From Roseicyclus sediminis (lineage in GTDB: Bacteria; Pseudomonadota; Alphaproteobacteria; Rhodobacterales; Rhodobacteraceae), in NCBI RefSeq assembly GCF_025515305.1, contig NZ_JAOPHT010000001.1:124001-188000 (forward strand): a stretch of 64,000 nt of DNA, written 5' to 3'. Every line of letters begins with the position of its first letter. Position 1 is the first letter of the stretch. The translations under genes and the position numbers were made by a program. The notes beneath the pieces are model-generated. The model made no database searches and had not been told where the DNA came from. It saw only the letters and a list, made by a program, of their open reading frames with translations. Positions 35,389 to 45,244 of the stretch are shown piece after piece.

Positions 35389-37079
35389 GCCGCGAGGTCG
35401 TCCGGTGAAAGGGCGTAGAGATCGCCCGCACCCGCGGTTGCCTCCGATAGAAGGCCCGGCACCGCCGCCATCTGCCGTGCGAGATAGCTCTGCGCCAGCC
35501 GCGCGCGGGGACCACCCGGCTCCGCCATCGCCGCGCGGAGGTGGTAGTGGCCGCCAAGCGTCAGCGCGAAGGCGCGCGCGAACGGCACGGCGCCCGCGAA
35601 ACGATCGTTGAGATCGAGCGCCAGCATCCGCTGCGTCGCTGCGCGAACCGCCTCGGCCGTTTCGGCGAGCGTCGCGTTTCCGGCCACTTCCGCCGTTCCC
35701 GCAACCTCGTCGAGGATCGCGAAGGCCGCGTCGCCGCCATCGGCGAACTTGCGGCCCACGAGGTCCATTCCCTGGATGCCGGTCGTTCCTTCGTAGATTG
35801 CCGTCACACGCACGTCGCGGGCGAACTGCGCCGCGCCCGTCTCCTCGATGAAGCCCATCCCGCCATGGACCTGGATGCCCGTGTCGGCGACAGAGATTCC
35901 CGTTTCGCTGCCGTAGGTCTTGACGATGGGCGTCAGGAAGGCCGCCCGTGCCGCCCATGCCGCGTCGCCGGTCGCATGGGCCATGTCGATGGCAACGGCG
36001 AGGTCGAGGGACATCGCGCGCGCGGCGAACAGCTCGGCCCTCATGCCGGTCAGCATCCGCCGCACATCGGCATGGTCAAGGATCGTTCCGGTTCCGCCCG
36101 CCACCATCGGCCGGCCCTGCACGCGGCCCGCCGCATAGTCCAGCGCGTGCTGATACGCGGCCTCGCCAACGGCGAAGGCATGGACACCGACACCAAGGCG
36201 GGCGTTGTTCATCATCGTGAACATCGCCGCCATGCCACCGCCCTCGGCGCCGACCATCCAGCCGGTCGCGCCGTCGTACTGCATCACGCAGGTGGGGCTG
36301 CCATGCAGGCCCATCTTGTGCTCCAGCGACACGACCTTCAACGCGTTGGCGACGCCCGCGTTTCCAGCGGCATCGGGCAGGCGCTTGGGCACGAGGAACA
36401 GGCTGATCCCCCTCGTCCCTTCCGGCGCACCGGGCAGTCGCGCAAGCACGAGATGCACCGTGTTCTCGGTAAAGTCGTTGTCGCCCCAGGAGATGTAGAT
36501 CTTCTGGCCGGTGATCGCGTAGGTGCCGTCGCCATTGGGCTCGGCCCGGGTCCGCAGCGCACCCACATCGGAACCCGCCTGCGGTTCGGTCAGGTTCATC
36601 GTGGCGTTCCAGTCGCCCGAGATGAGCTTCGGCAGGTAGATCGCCTTCAGCTCGTCGCTGGCATGGTGTTCCAGCGCCTCGATCTGCCCCTGGCTCATCA
36701 GGGGCGCGAGTTGCAGGGCGAGGCAGGCGGACGCGATCATCTCGTTGACGCCGCTGGTCAGGGCCATGGGCATGCCGAGCCCGCCATTGTCCGGGTCGGC
36801 GGCAAGCGCCACGAACCCCGCCTCGGCGATTGCGCGCCAGCCATCGCCGAAACCGGGCGATGTGCGCACGATCCCGTTCTCCAGCCGCGCCGGGTGCAGG
36901 TCGCCCGCGCGGTTCAGCGGCGCGAGGACTTCCTCGCAGATCCGCCCCGCCTCGGTCAGCATGGCGGCAACGGTTTCGGGCGTCGCCTCGGAGAAGCGCT
37001 CCGTGGCGGCAACACGATCATAGCCAACGATCTTTTCGAGGCAGAACACGATCTCTGACACCGGCGCGCGATACGGCAT
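35385..37079 (-). CDS. Acyl-CoA dehydrogenase with extra N- and C-terminal domains (DmdC-like architecture)
   Basis: A 564-residue flavoprotein that introduces a double bond alpha-beta to an acyl-CoA thioester. An N-terminal acyl-CoA dehydrogenase extension starts MPYRAPVSEIVF. The core has MNLTEPQAGSDVGALRTRA and IQVHGGMGFIEE, with the catalytic-base loop AIYEGTTGIQ, and a C-terminal acetyl-CoA dehydrogenase-like domain follows. This layout is shared by 3-methylmercaptopropionyl-CoA dehydrogenases (DmdC) of marine Rhodobacterales and by other long paralogues, so the substrate is not settled. The gene overlaps the MBL hydrolase gene by four bases. Confidence 0.92.
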   Translation of the reverse strand: MPYRAPVSEIVFCLEKIVGYDRVAATERFSEATPETVAAMLTEAGRICEEVLAPLNRAGDLHPARLENGIVRTSPGFGDGWRAIAEAGFVALAADPDNGGLGMPMALTSGVNEMIASACLALQLAPLMSQGQIEALEHHASDELKAIYLPKLISGDWNATMNLTEPQAGSDVGALRTRAEPNGDGTYAITGQKIYISWGDNDFTENTVHLVLARLPGAPEGTRGISLFLVPKRLPDAAGNAGVANALKVVSLEHKMGLHGSPTCVMQYDGATGWMVGAEGGGMAAMFTMMNNARLGVGVHAFAVGEAAYQHALDYAAGRVQGRPMVAGGTGTILDHADVRRMLTGMRAELFAARAMSLDLAVAIDMAHATGDAAWAARAAFLTPIVKTYGSETGISVADTGIQVHGGMGFIEETGAAQFARDVRVTAIYEGTTGIQGMDLVGRKFADGGDAAFAILDEVAGTAEVAGNATLAETAEAVRAATQRMLALDLNDRFAGAVPFARAFALTLGGHYHLRAAMAEPGGPRARLAQSYLARQMAAVPGLLSEATAGAGDLYALSPDDLAA

Positions 37080-37198
37080 GGACCCCTCCCCTGGGCTGGA
37101 CAGGGACGATGTTTGCCAAAGGCGCCCGTTTCGCGCTACCCCTGCCCCGTCCCGGCCCGTTCTCTGCTGTCGGATGCGAGAGCTAGGGGGCGGGGCGG

Positions 37199-38206
37199 GT
37201 GCCGATCAACCTCAACGTTACGTCACGGATGTCCCGGGCAGGTCCAGAGATTCTCGCCGCCGACGCGGCCGGCATCGCGCGCGCGGCCGAACTGCTCGCA
37301 GCGGGCGGCCTCGTCGCGGTGCCGACCGAGACCGTCTACGGCCTCGCCGCGGATGCGACGGACGGGCGGGCCGTCGCGCGCATCTTCGCCGCGAAGGGGC
37401 GGCCCGCCTTCAATCCGTTGATCGTGCATGTCCCCGACGTGGCGGCCGTCCGGCGCATCGCGGAAATGCCCGGGACGGCCGAGGCGCTGGCCGGTGCCTT
37501 CTGGCCCGGACCGATGACACTCGTGCTGCCGCTGAGGGACGGGGCGGGGCTGTCGCCTCTCGTCTCGGCCGGCCTCCCGACGGTTGCGGTGCGGGTGCCG
37601 GCCCACCCGGCGATGCAGGCCGTGCTGAGGGAGCTGGGGCGCCCCGTGGCGGCACCTTCGGCCAACCCTTCGGGACGTATCAGCGCGACGACCGCACAAC
37701 ACGTCATCGACGGGCTGGGCGACGCGGTCGATGCCGTGCTGGATGCGGGTCCCTGCACGGTCGGCGTCGAGTCCACGATCCTCGCACCCGAACCGGGGGG
37801 CCTCCGCCTCCTGCGCGAGGGGGGCCTTCCGCGCGAGGCGGTCGAGGCGGTCGCGGGGCCAAGCGTTCCCGACCTGACGCCCGGTCGGATCGAGGCCCCG
37901 GGGCAGATGGAACGGCACTACGCGCCGGGAACGCCCCTCCTGATCGGAGGCAGGCCACGGGCAGGCGAGGTGACGATCGGCTTCGGGCCGGGCGCGGCGG
38001 ACGTCACCCTGTCCGCGACGGGCGATCTCGTCGAGGCGGCGTCGCGCCTTTTCGCGGCCCTGCACGAGGCGGATGCCCTCGCGGCAGCGCGCGGCGCGGC
38101 CGCGATCCGGGTGACGGAGGTGCCCGAAACGGGCCTCGGGCGGGCGATCAACGACCGGTTGCGCCGCGCCGCGGTGAGAGAAGGTGCGGATCAGCCCGAC
38201 GCGTGA
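37199..38206 (+). CDS. tsaC: L-threonylcarbamoyladenylate synthase (Sua5 type)
   Basis: The enzyme makes threonylcarbamoyl-AMP for the t6A37 modification of ANN-reading tRNAs. The 335-residue product has the YrdC domain (VPTETVYGLAADA, KGRPAFNPLIVHV, FWPGPMTLVLP, TVAVRVPAHP, APSANPSGRISAT) and a C-terminal Sua5 domain (APGQMERHYAPGTPLLI), so it is the long Sua5 type rather than the short TsaC. The start is the GTG at 37199, after GGGGGCGGGGCGG; an ATG thirty bases later has no ribosome binding site. It converges with yqgE. Confidence 0.93.
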   Translation: MPINLNVTSRMSRAGPEILAADAAGIARAAELLAAGGLVAVPTETVYGLAADATDGRAVARIFAAKGRPAFNPLIVHVPDVAAVRRIAEMPGTAEALAGAFWPGPMTLVLPLRDGAGLSPLVSAGLPTVAVRVPAHPAMQAVLRELGRPVAAPSANPSGRISATTAQHVIDGLGDAVDAVLDAGPCTVGVESTILAPEPGGLRLLREGGLPREAVEAVAGPSVPDLTPGRIEAPGQMERHYAPGTPLLIGGRPRAGEVTIGFGPGAADVTLSATGDLVEAASRLFAALHEADALAAARGAAAIRVTEVPETGLGRAINDRLRRAAVREGADQPDA

Positions 38207-38242
38207 GCACCGGCGCGGGTGTCGCCACGCTCCCCACGGGCC

Positions 38243-38821
38243 TCAGGCGTGGCCGGCCTCGGACGACAGCATCAGGGGATGAACGCCAAGCGACTTCAGC
38301 GCAGCCTCCCACTTGCCCTCCATCGAAGCGCCGAAGACAAGCTCCGGCGCCGCCTCGGCGGTAAGCCAGCCGTTCTGGGCGATCTCGGCCTCGAGTTGCC
38401 CCGGTCCCCAGCCCGAATAGCCAAGCGCCAGAAGCGCCTGCCGCGGGCCGCGTTCCTGCGCGATGTCCTCCAGCACATCGAGCGTCGCGGTCATCGAGAA
38501 GCGTCCGTCCACCACCAGACCGTCCTCTCCCCGCGCCTGGTAGTCCGAGGAATGCAGCACGAAACCTCGGCGCAGTTCCACGGGCCCTCCGTAGCAGACC
38601 GGGACATCGCGTACCGCGCCCGGGTTCTCGATCTCGAGCTGGTCGAGCATCTCGGCGAAGGTGACCTCGTCCACGCGCTTGTTCACGATGAGCCCCATCG
38701 CACCCTCGGGAGAATGGGCACAGAGGAACACCACGCTGCCGGCGAAACGCGCATCGCCCATCGCCGGCATCGCGATCAGGAGTTTGCCTGTCAGGTTCTC
38801 GGGGACGGTGGCTGCGGTCAT
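38243..38821 (-). CDS. YqgE/AlgH family protein
   Basis: A 192-residue cytoplasmic protein of the YqgE/AlgH family: LTGKLLIAMPAMGDARFAGSVVFLCAHS, GAMGLIVNKR, YGGPV, GFVLHS, and ALGYSGWGPGQLEAEIAQNGWL are all family hallmarks. AlgH was named as a transcriptional regulator in Pseudomonas, but its biochemical role is open. The ATG at 38821 is chosen because it begins at the conserved LTGKLLI domain; a longer frame upstream has no family similarity. The Shine-Dalgarno is weak. Confidence 0.92.
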   Translation of the reverse strand: MTAATVPENLTGKLLIAMPAMGDARFAGSVVFLCAHSPEGAMGLIVNKRVDEVTFAEMLDQLEIENPGAVRDVPVCYGGPVELRRGFVLHSSDYQARGEDGLVVDGRFSMTATLDVLEDIAQERGPRQALLALGYSGWGPGQLEAEIAQNGWLTAEAAPELVFGASMEGKWEAALKSLGVHPLMLSSEAGHA

Positions 38822-38918
38822 GGGCCGAGCATGGGGGTGTTGCGGATTCCAATCAAGTCGGCGCCCTGTCGCCAAAACGTGACTTTTCATTTCAGGTGAC
38901 ACTGACTAGCTCCGCTGC

Positions 38919-39746
38919 ATGTCCAAGACCTTGTCCCACATCGGTTTCGCCGCCCTCGCAGCCACCGCGCTCGCGCTCTCGCCGCTTCCGGCATCCGCAC
39001 AATTCGAAGGGCGGAGCGCCGACAGCGTCGTGCAGATCTCCTTTCTGGAAGGCTGGCGGATGGAGAACGGGCACCATATGGCGGGCATCCGCATCTCGCT
39101 TGCGCCGGGGTGGAAAACCTACTGGCGCGCGCCCGGCGAGGGCGGCGTGCCCACGGTCCTGCGCCTGCGCTCGGCCGAGGGGATCACCGGCATGGCGATC
39201 CACTGGCCGCGACCGGAGGTGTTCTTCACAAACGGCATGCGCTCGATCGGCTACCGCGACGACGTGGTGCTTCCGGTGGAGTTCGTTGTGGACGACGATG
39301 GCACCCACCGGCTGGAAGGCCGGGTCGAGATGGGCGTCTGCCTCGACGTCTGCATGCCCGTGACGCTCGACATCTCGGGTGACCTTCTGCCCGACACCGG
39401 ACGGGACCACGAAATCGGCCTCGCGTTGTCGGACCGCCCCATGACGGCCGTCGAGGCAGGGGCGGGCGACGCCCGCTGCGAGGTGGAGCCGATCTCGGAC
39501 GGGCTGCGCGTGACCGTCACGGCGCAGGTTCCATCGACCGGCAACGACGAGACGCTCGTCCTTGAGCACCGCGATCCCGAGATCTGGGTCTCGGAGGCCG
39601 CGACCCGGCGCGATGGCGGGACGATCACCGCCGTGGCGGACATCGTTCCTCCCGATCACGGGCCCTTCGCGCTTGATCGGAGCGATCTGCGGATCACCGT
39701 CATCGGGACCGCGATGGCCGTCGAGCTCGACCGCTGCCGGGGCTGA
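38919..39746 (+). CDS. Periplasmic DsbD N-terminal-domain protein
   Basis: A 275-residue protein with a signal peptide (MSKTLSHIGFAALAATALALSPLPASA) and a beta-rich DsbD alpha-type domain: WKTYWRAPGEGGVPT, VFFTNGMRSIGYRDDVVLP, and MGVCLDVCMPVT, where the two cysteines of CLDVC match the redox-active pair of DsbD-alpha. No membrane domain or thioredoxin domain follows, so a separate CcdA/DsbD partner is needed to pass electrons. It converges with the RND pump gene four bases away. Confidence 0.85.
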   Translation: MSKTLSHIGFAALAATALALSPLPASAQFEGRSADSVVQISFLEGWRMENGHHMAGIRISLAPGWKTYWRAPGEGGVPTVLRLRSAEGITGMAIHWPRPEVFFTNGMRSIGYRDDVVLPVEFVVDDDGTHRLEGRVEMGVCLDVCMPVTLDISGDLLPDTGRDHEIGLALSDRPMTAVEAGAGDARCEVEPISDGLRVTVTAQVPSTGNDETLVLEHRDPEIWVSEAATRRDGGTITAVADIVPPDHGPFALDRSDLRITVIGTAMAVELDRCRG

Positions 39747-39750
39747 ACGC

Positions 39751-42700
39751 TCAGGCGGGACGGCGCAGCGCCGTGTAGGCCGCGCTCAGAACCCAGGCCA
39801 GGATGCACAGGACCGCGACCGCAGCCACGAAGAGGCCGGCCGCCATCGCGGTAGAACCCTCGCCAATCGCCGCCAGCGGTCCCAGCATCTGCCCCGTGAA
39901 GATCTGCGCACCGACGGTTGCCGCGAAGGCCGCGACGGTCGCCGCCACCAGACCGGCAAGCCCGAGTGCCAGCCCACGCCCCCGCCCGAAGGACTGGAGG
40001 CCGCGGCGGAGCGCCCGGACCTGGTGGCCCGCGTCCTGCTGCATGGCGAGGATCGCGGGCACCACGAGCAGCACGATCACCATGCCGAAGCCCAGCCCGT
40101 AGACCAGCGTGATGACCGTGGGCTTGAGGAACTGCGCATCCGACGACCCCTCGTAGAGAAGCGGCGCGAGGCCGAGAACGGTGGTGAGTGTGGTCAAGAG
40201 AACGGGCCGCAGCCTGTCGCAGGTGCCGTCGATGATCGCCGGAATCAGGCCCCTGCCCTCGGCGTATTCGTCGATGGTCGTCACAAGCACGATGGAATCG
40301 TTGATGATGATCCCGGTCATCCCGATCAGGCCGACGACCGTGAACATCGACAGCGGCACATCCCAGAGCCAGTGCCCGTAGATCGTGCCGACGAGGCCGA
40401 AGGGAATGATCGCCATCACGACCATCGGCCGCGTCCAGCTGGCGAAGATCCACGCCAGCACGAGGTAGATCCCCAGCAGGCAAAGCGTGAAGCCGGTCAG
40501 CGCGTCGCCGAGGAAGTCTCGCTCCTGCTCGGCCAGACCGGAGAGCTGGGTCGCGACACCGAAATCGGCCTCGATCGCGGGTAGTGTGACCTCGCGCAGT
40601 TCCTGCATGATCGCCTCGGCACGGGCCGGATCGTCCTCGCTGAGATCACCGGTGACCGAGATCAGGCGGATGCCGTTCTCGCGGTCGATGGTGGAGAAAC
40701 CCTGTCGCGCGGTGACGGTGACGATATCCGCGAGCGGCACGTAATCCCCGCCCGAGGCGCGCAGGAGCGTCCGGTCGAGGAAATCCGCCGTCAGCTCGCC
40801 CGCAGGAAGCTCCACCCGGATCGACGCGGTCCGCGGGCCGTCGGGGAAGGTCGCGGCCTCGATCCCGCCCAGCCGGTCGCGCAGAACGCGGCCCAGCGTG
40901 TCGATGGAGAAGCCCAGCGCCTCGCCCTGAGGAGTAAGCTCGAGGCTCAGCTCCTCCCGGTCGTAGGCCATGGAATCCTCCAGGCCCGAGACCTCGGGAT
41001 GCACGACAAGCGCCGTTGTCACGGCCTCGGCCGCGGCCTTCAGCGTGGCGGTATCGGCGCCGAAGATCTGCACGTCGATGGCATCGCCCCCCGGCCCGCC
41101 ACGCCAGCCGCGGAAGCTCACCGTCTCGGTCAGGGGCAGGTTGCGCACCTCGTCCTGCAGCTCGGCCACGAAGGCGAAGGAGGAATAGGGCCGCAGGTCG
41201 GCGTCGATCAGCTCGATCGCGATGGAGCCCAGCAGGTCCGCATCCTTGTCGTCGGCGCCCGAAAGGCCGCCGCCGGTGTTCCCGCCGATCTCGGCCACGA
41301 CATAGGCGACCGGGTTCACCCCGTGCTCGGCCTCAAGCCGCGCGGCCACGGCCTCGGTCGCGCGCTGCATTTCGCGCACCATCTCGATGCTGTCGGCGCG
41401 CGTGGCACCGTCGAGCATGGCGAAGTTGCCGGACACCGAGCTGATTTCGGGGGCGTTGAAGAAACGCCACGTCACGTCCCCGCGCAGGAAGACGGCGACC
41501 TGGCTAGCCAGAACCAGGATCATGGCGGCCAGCACCGGGTAGCGCGCCCAGATCACCCAGGCCATGAGCGGACGGAACAGCCGGTCGCGCACCCAGTCGA
41601 AGCCTCGGTTCACCACGCGCGAGGGCATGTCGTACCAATGATCCTTGGCGGAATGCGCCAGCGCATGCGCCATGTGATTCGGCAGGATGAAGAAGCATTC
41701 CACGAGGCTCGCCAGGAGGACGACGATCACCGTGAAGGGGATGTCCGCGATCAGCTCGCCGAACCGTCCGCCGACGGCGACGAGGCCCGCGAAGGCCAGA
41801 ACCGTGGTGATCGTCGCCGAGAAGACCGGCGCGGCCATGCGGCGGGCGGCGTTCTCGGCCGCCGTCACCGGGTCCTCCCCGAGTTTTCTCGCGCGGTAAT
41901 CTGCGTGTTCGCCCACGACGATGGCGTCGTCCACCACGATGCCGAGCGTGATGATGAGCGCGAAGAGCGAGATCATGTTGAGTGTCAGGCCCGACACCCA
42001 CATCAGCGCGATGGCGGCCGTCAGTGCCACGGGAATGCCCGCCGCCACCCAGAATGCGGTGCGTGCGTTCAGGAACAGGAACAGAAGGCCCACGACCAGG
42101 GCGAGACCCAGAAGCGCGTTGTCCATGAGGATGTTCAGCCGCCCGGAAATCGCCTCGGCCCGGGTGCGGATCAGGTCGATCGTCGTACCCTCGGGCAGCG
42201 TCGCCTCCATCTCGGCGGCGATTTCCTCGACCTGGGCCTGGATGGCGATCGCGTCACCGTCCTCGGATCGGTCGACCCGGATGGCGATGGCCGGGTTCTC
42301 TCCAACGAAATAGGCGCGCTCCCGGTCGGCGCCGCCGACCACGATACGCGCCACGTCGCCCACAGAGAGGGCCGAGCCGTCATCGTTCGTGCGGAGCGTC
42401 AGGGCGGCGATGCCCTCGGCGCTGCGGGTGGCCGAACCGGTGCGCACGCGCGCGCCCGCCGCGTCGATGTCGCCCGCAGGCGCGGTGTCGGCGGCGGCTG
42501 CGATCACCGAGGCGATCTCCGCCATGGTGATGTCGTACCGGATCAGCGAGGCGGACGGCACCTCGACGACGATTTCGGGCGCCGCGACGCCCTGGATCGT
42601 CGCGCGCGTGACCCCCGCATCGAAGAGCCGCGCCACCATCTCGTCGGCGAAGCGGCCGAGTTGTTCCGGCGCGACGGGTCCGGTGATGACGACGTCGGTG

Positions 42701-43134
42701 ACCCGGTCCCACCACGCGCCGCGGCGCACCGTGGGCGTCTCGGCCCCCTCCGGCAGGTCGGTCACGGCATCGATGGCGACCTGCACCTCGTCGGCGGCGC
42801 GGGCCATGTCCCAGCCGGGTTCGAATTCCAGCGCGATCGAGGCGCGTCCCTCGCGGCTGGTGGCCGAGCTTCCGGCGACGCCGGGCACGGCAAGAAGCGC
42901 GGGTTCGAGTACCGCGACGATGGCCTCGTCCACGTCCTCGGCGCCCGCGCCGTCCCATTGCACCGAGATATCGATCTCGTCCGAGATCACGTCGGGGAAG
43001 AACTGCGCCCGCATCTGCGGAAAGGCGGTGAAACCCGCGGCCAGCATCAGGACCAGCAGGAGGTTCGCGGCGGTGCGGTGACGCGTGAAATAGCCGAGGA
43101 TGCCGGCGGCACTCTGGGGAAGCGGGCGGATCAC
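39751..43134 (-). CDS. RND-family efflux transporter, inner-membrane pump
   Basis: A 1127-residue proton-driven RND transporter (AcrB/MdtB-like). After a first helix, the large periplasmic region is followed by helices 2-6 (LNILMDNALLGLALVVGLLFLFLN, ITLGIVVDDAIVVGEHADYR carrying helix 4 acidic residues), a second periplasmic region, and helices 8-12 (LAWIFASWTRPMVVMAIIPFGLVG, GMTGIIINDSIVLVTTIDEY). The Asp pair DDAIVV is the proton-relay motif. It lacks an adjacent outer-membrane channel gene. The C-terminus is about 80 residues longer than typical, with two or three extra hydrophobic helices. It begins four bases after the adaptor gene. Confidence 0.93.
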   Translation of the reverse strand: MIRPLPQSAAGILGYFTRHRTAANLLLVLMLAAGFTAFPQMRAQFFPDVISDEIDISVQWDGAGAEDVDEAIVAVLEPALLAVPGVAGSSATSREGRASIALEFEPGWDMARAADEVQVAIDAVTDLPEGAETPTVRRGAWWDRVTDVVITGPVAPEQLGRFADEMVARLFDAGVTRATIQGVAAPEIVVEVPSASLIRYDITMAEIASVIAAAADTAPAGDIDAAGARVRTGSATRSAEGIAALTLRTNDDGSALSVGDVARIVVGGADRERAYFVGENPAIAIRVDRSEDGDAIAIQAQVEEIAAEMEATLPEGTTIDLIRTRAEAISGRLNILMDNALLGLALVVGLLFLFLNARTAFWVAAGIPVALTAAIALMWVSGLTLNMISLFALIITLGIVVDDAIVVGEHADYRARKLGEDPVTAAENAARRMAAPVFSATITTVLAFAGLVAVGGRFGELIADIPFTVIVVLLASLVECFFILPNHMAHALAHSAKDHWYDMPSRVVNRGFDWVRDRLFRPLMAWVIWARYPVLAAMILVLASQVAVFLRGDVTWRFFNAPEISSVSGNFAMLDGATRADSIEMVREMQRATEAVAARLEAEHGVNPVAYVVAEIGGNTGGGLSGADDKDADLLGSIAIELIDADLRPYSSFAFVAELQDEVRNLPLTETVSFRGWRGGPGGDAIDVQIFGADTATLKAAAEAVTTALVVHPEVSGLEDSMAYDREELSLELTPQGEALGFSIDTLGRVLRDRLGGIEAATFPDGPRTASIRVELPAGELTADFLDRTLLRASGGDYVPLADIVTVTARQGFSTIDRENGIRLISVTGDLSEDDPARAEAIMQELREVTLPAIEADFGVATQLSGLAEQERDFLGDALTGFTLCLLGIYLVLAWIFASWTRPMVVMAIIPFGLVGTIYGHWLWDVPLSMFTVVGLIGMTGIIINDSIVLVTTIDEYAEGRGLIPAIIDGTCDRLRPVLLTTLTTVLGLAPLLYEGSSDAQFLKPTVITLVYGLGFGMVIVLLVVPAILAMQQDAGHQVRALRRGLQSFGRGRGLALGLAGLVAATVAAFAATVGAQIFTGQMLGPLAAIGEGSTAMAAGLFVAAVAVLCILAWVLSAAYTALRRPA

Positions 43135-43138
43135 GGGC

Positions 43139-44605
43139 CTAGCTCCCCATCCGGGCTTCGATCCGCGCCACCATCTGGGCGGGGACCTCGGGCTCGTTCA
43201 GTTGACGGATCATCCGGGTGCGCACATCCTCGGGGATGAAGCTGTTGTTCTCCACGAACGCGATCAGCCGGGCACGCCGCTCGGGGTCGAGTGCGATGGT
43301 CGCGGGCGCCTCAGCTTCCGCCTGGCCCGCGCCGTCGCGACGGAACGGGTTCACGCGGATGCCCTCGCCGAGGACGGGCGTGCGGGTGGCGACGATCTCG
43401 CGGCCGGCAAGCTCGGGCGGAACGCTCACGAGCACCTCGTCGCCCTGACGCCGCATCAGGGCGACCTCGGCCGCTTCCAGCCGGTTGTCCTCGCCCAGAA
43501 CCAGCACGCGCCCGTCGGACCCGAGCGCGGGAGCAGGAAGACGGGCGACACCGGCAAGCGGCGGTTCCTCCACCTCGACGCGAACGAAGTCCCCGACCCG
43601 CAGGCCGCGTGCATCGTCGATCCGGGCAAAGAGCAGACGGCCCGACTGCCCCTCGCCGACGGACCCCGACTCGCGCGTTAGAACGGCATCTGCGCTGAGA
43701 TCGAGGCCGAAGACATCGAGCACGACGCGCACCGGCGCCTGCGGCAGGCTTCCGTCCTCTTCAAGGAGCCGGGCGTATTGCGCGGTCGAGATCCGGAACG
43801 AGACCTCCAGCGCATCGGCGTCGATCAGGCGCGCGAGCCTCTCGTTGCGGCTGACGAGGCGGCCGGCGGCCACGTCGACCTCCGCCAGCACGCCGTCGAA
43901 GGCTGCGGTCAGCTCGGTCTCGGCGAGGCTGCGGCGCGCTTCGGCCAGCGCGATCCGCATCCGCTCCAGCGCCGTCTCGGCCTCGGCCACGCGGGCCACG
44001 GCGCTCGCCTCGGCCTGGCGGCGCGACAGGACGGCCTGCTCGGCGGTGGCGGCGGCAAGCTCGGCATCCTCCACCGCCGCGGCGCTGCCCACTCCGCGGT
44101 CGAGCAGGTCGCGCTGCCGCTCGAAGGCACGGATGCGCAGGTCGGCCTGGCGCCGCGCGGCGGCCACGTCCTCCGTTGCGAGATCTTGCGCGCGCAGCGC
44201 CTCGGCCAGTTCGTTCTCGGCATCGCGCAGGTCGGTCTGCGCCGTCGCCAGCACCGCTTCGGCATCCGCCGGGTCGATCCGCAGCAGGACCTGCCCCGCC
44301 TGGACCGCCCCGCCCTCCTCGAACGCGTCGGACAGTTCCACGACCCGCCCCTCGGCCGGCGCGCGCAACTCCAGCGCCCTGCGGGATCGGATCTCGCCGA
44401 AGGCCGTCAAGACCGGTGTCTCCGTACCGGGGGTCAGCGTCAGGACCTCTGCGCTGAAGACCCGTTCGCGGGCCGGCGGAGCCCTGCCATCCTCCGCCAG
44501 TCGCGACTGCAACGCGGACCAGACGGTGCCGCCCGCCAGCGCAAGAAGGCCTATGGTGACGGACACCAGGAACAGGCCCACGAGGGCACGGCGGAAGAAT
44601 CGCAT
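43139..44605 (-). CDS. RND efflux periplasmic adaptor (membrane fusion protein)
   Basis: A 488-residue periplasmic adaptor with an uncleaved N-terminal membrane helix (about residues 7-30). A lipoyl/HlyD-type hairpin pair flanks a long alanine-rich coiled-coil (about 110-215, many AEA/ALRAQD-type heptads). A beta-barrel and a membrane-proximal domain follow (VPPELAGREIVATRTPVLG). It ends with a helical tail that includes LIAFVENNSFIPEDVR. The pump gene follows four bases after its stop, so they form one unit; the outer-membrane factor must be encoded elsewhere. Confidence 0.92.
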   Translation of the reverse strand: MRFFRRALVGLFLVSVTIGLLALAGGTVWSALQSRLAEDGRAPPARERVFSAEVLTLTPGTETPVLTAFGEIRSRRALELRAPAEGRVVELSDAFEEGGAVQAGQVLLRIDPADAEAVLATAQTDLRDAENELAEALRAQDLATEDVAAARRQADLRIRAFERQRDLLDRGVGSAAAVEDAELAAATAEQAVLSRRQAEASAVARVAEAETALERMRIALAEARRSLAETELTAAFDGVLAEVDVAAGRLVSRNERLARLIDADALEVSFRISTAQYARLLEEDGSLPQAPVRVVLDVFGLDLSADAVLTRESGSVGEGQSGRLLFARIDDARGLRVGDFVRVEVEEPPLAGVARLPAPALGSDGRVLVLGEDNRLEAAEVALMRRQGDEVLVSVPPELAGREIVATRTPVLGEGIRVNPFRRDGAGQAEAEAPATIALDPERRARLIAFVENNSFIPEDVRTRMIRQLNEPEVPAQMVARIEARMGS

Positions 44606-44701
44606 GGCTCAGGCACTTTCGCTTTGCGGTTGCAGCGGAATCTAGGTCCCTCGCGCGGAACGTCCAAGGGACATGGCGCAACCGTTACACGAGGCGCGAC
44701 C

Positions 44702-45244
44702 TCACTTCCGTCGCAGGTGTTCGTCCAGGCGCGGCATGATCTCGACGAAGTTGCATGGCCGATGGCGATAGTCGAGCTGCCACTTAAGGATTTCGTCCCA
44801 GGCGTCCTTGCATGCCCCCGAGGATCCGGGCAGCGCAAAGAGGTAGGTGCCGCCCGCCACGCCCCCGGTCGCGCGCGACTGCACCGCCGAGGTGCCTATC
44901 TTCTGCATCGAGACCATGGTGAAGACCGTGGCGAAGGCCTCGATCTCCTTTTCGTAGACGTCGCGATGCGCCTCGACGGTCACGTCGCGCCCCGTGAGGC
45001 CGGTACCGCCGGTGGTCAGGATGACGTCGATACCGGGGTCGGCGATCCATGCGCGCAACTGCTCGGCGATTCGGTCCCGCTCGTCCGGCAGGATGTGCCG
45101 TGCGGCGAGCGTATGCCCCGCCCCGGTCAGACGCTCCACCAGCACGTCGCCCGACTTGTCCTCGGCAAGGCTGCGCGTGTCCGACACCGCGAGAACGGCG
45201 ATGCGGACGGGGTGGAAGGGTCGGGTCTCGTCGATACGGCTCAT
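44702..45244 (-). CDS. moaB: Molybdenum cofactor biosynthesis protein B
   Basis: A MoaB/Mog-type protein, implicated in adenylylating molybdopterin before metal insertion. The 180-residue product has the molybdopterin-binding core: ILTTGGTGLTGRDVT, KIGTSAVQSRATGGVAGGTYLFALPGSSGACKDAWDEIL. The start ATG at 45244 overlaps the stop of the uracil-DNA glycosylase gene by four bases, which fixes it. The moaD and moaE genes lie in another operon at 58060-58763. Confidence 0.95.
   Translation of the reverse strand: MSRIDETRPFHPVRIAVLAVSDTRSLAEDKSGDVLVERLTGAGHTLAARHILPDERDRIAEQLRAWIADPGIDVILTTGGTGLTGRDVTVEAHRDVYEKEIEAFATVFTMVSMQKIGTSAVQSRATGGVAGGTYLFALPGSSGACKDAWDEILKWQLDYRHRPCNFVEIMPRLDEHLRRK

Noticed and set aside
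40999-43239. Long open frame on the plus strand across the RND pump gene
   Set aside because: It consists of His/Arg/Asp-rich low-complexity sequence typical of antisense frames in GC-rich DNA; the minus strand encodes the complete transporter.
44647-44675. GTCCCT...AGGGAC hairpin between moaB and the RND adaptor gene as a terminator
   Set aside because: A six-base stem with a loop of about 15 bases and no T tract is too weak to call.
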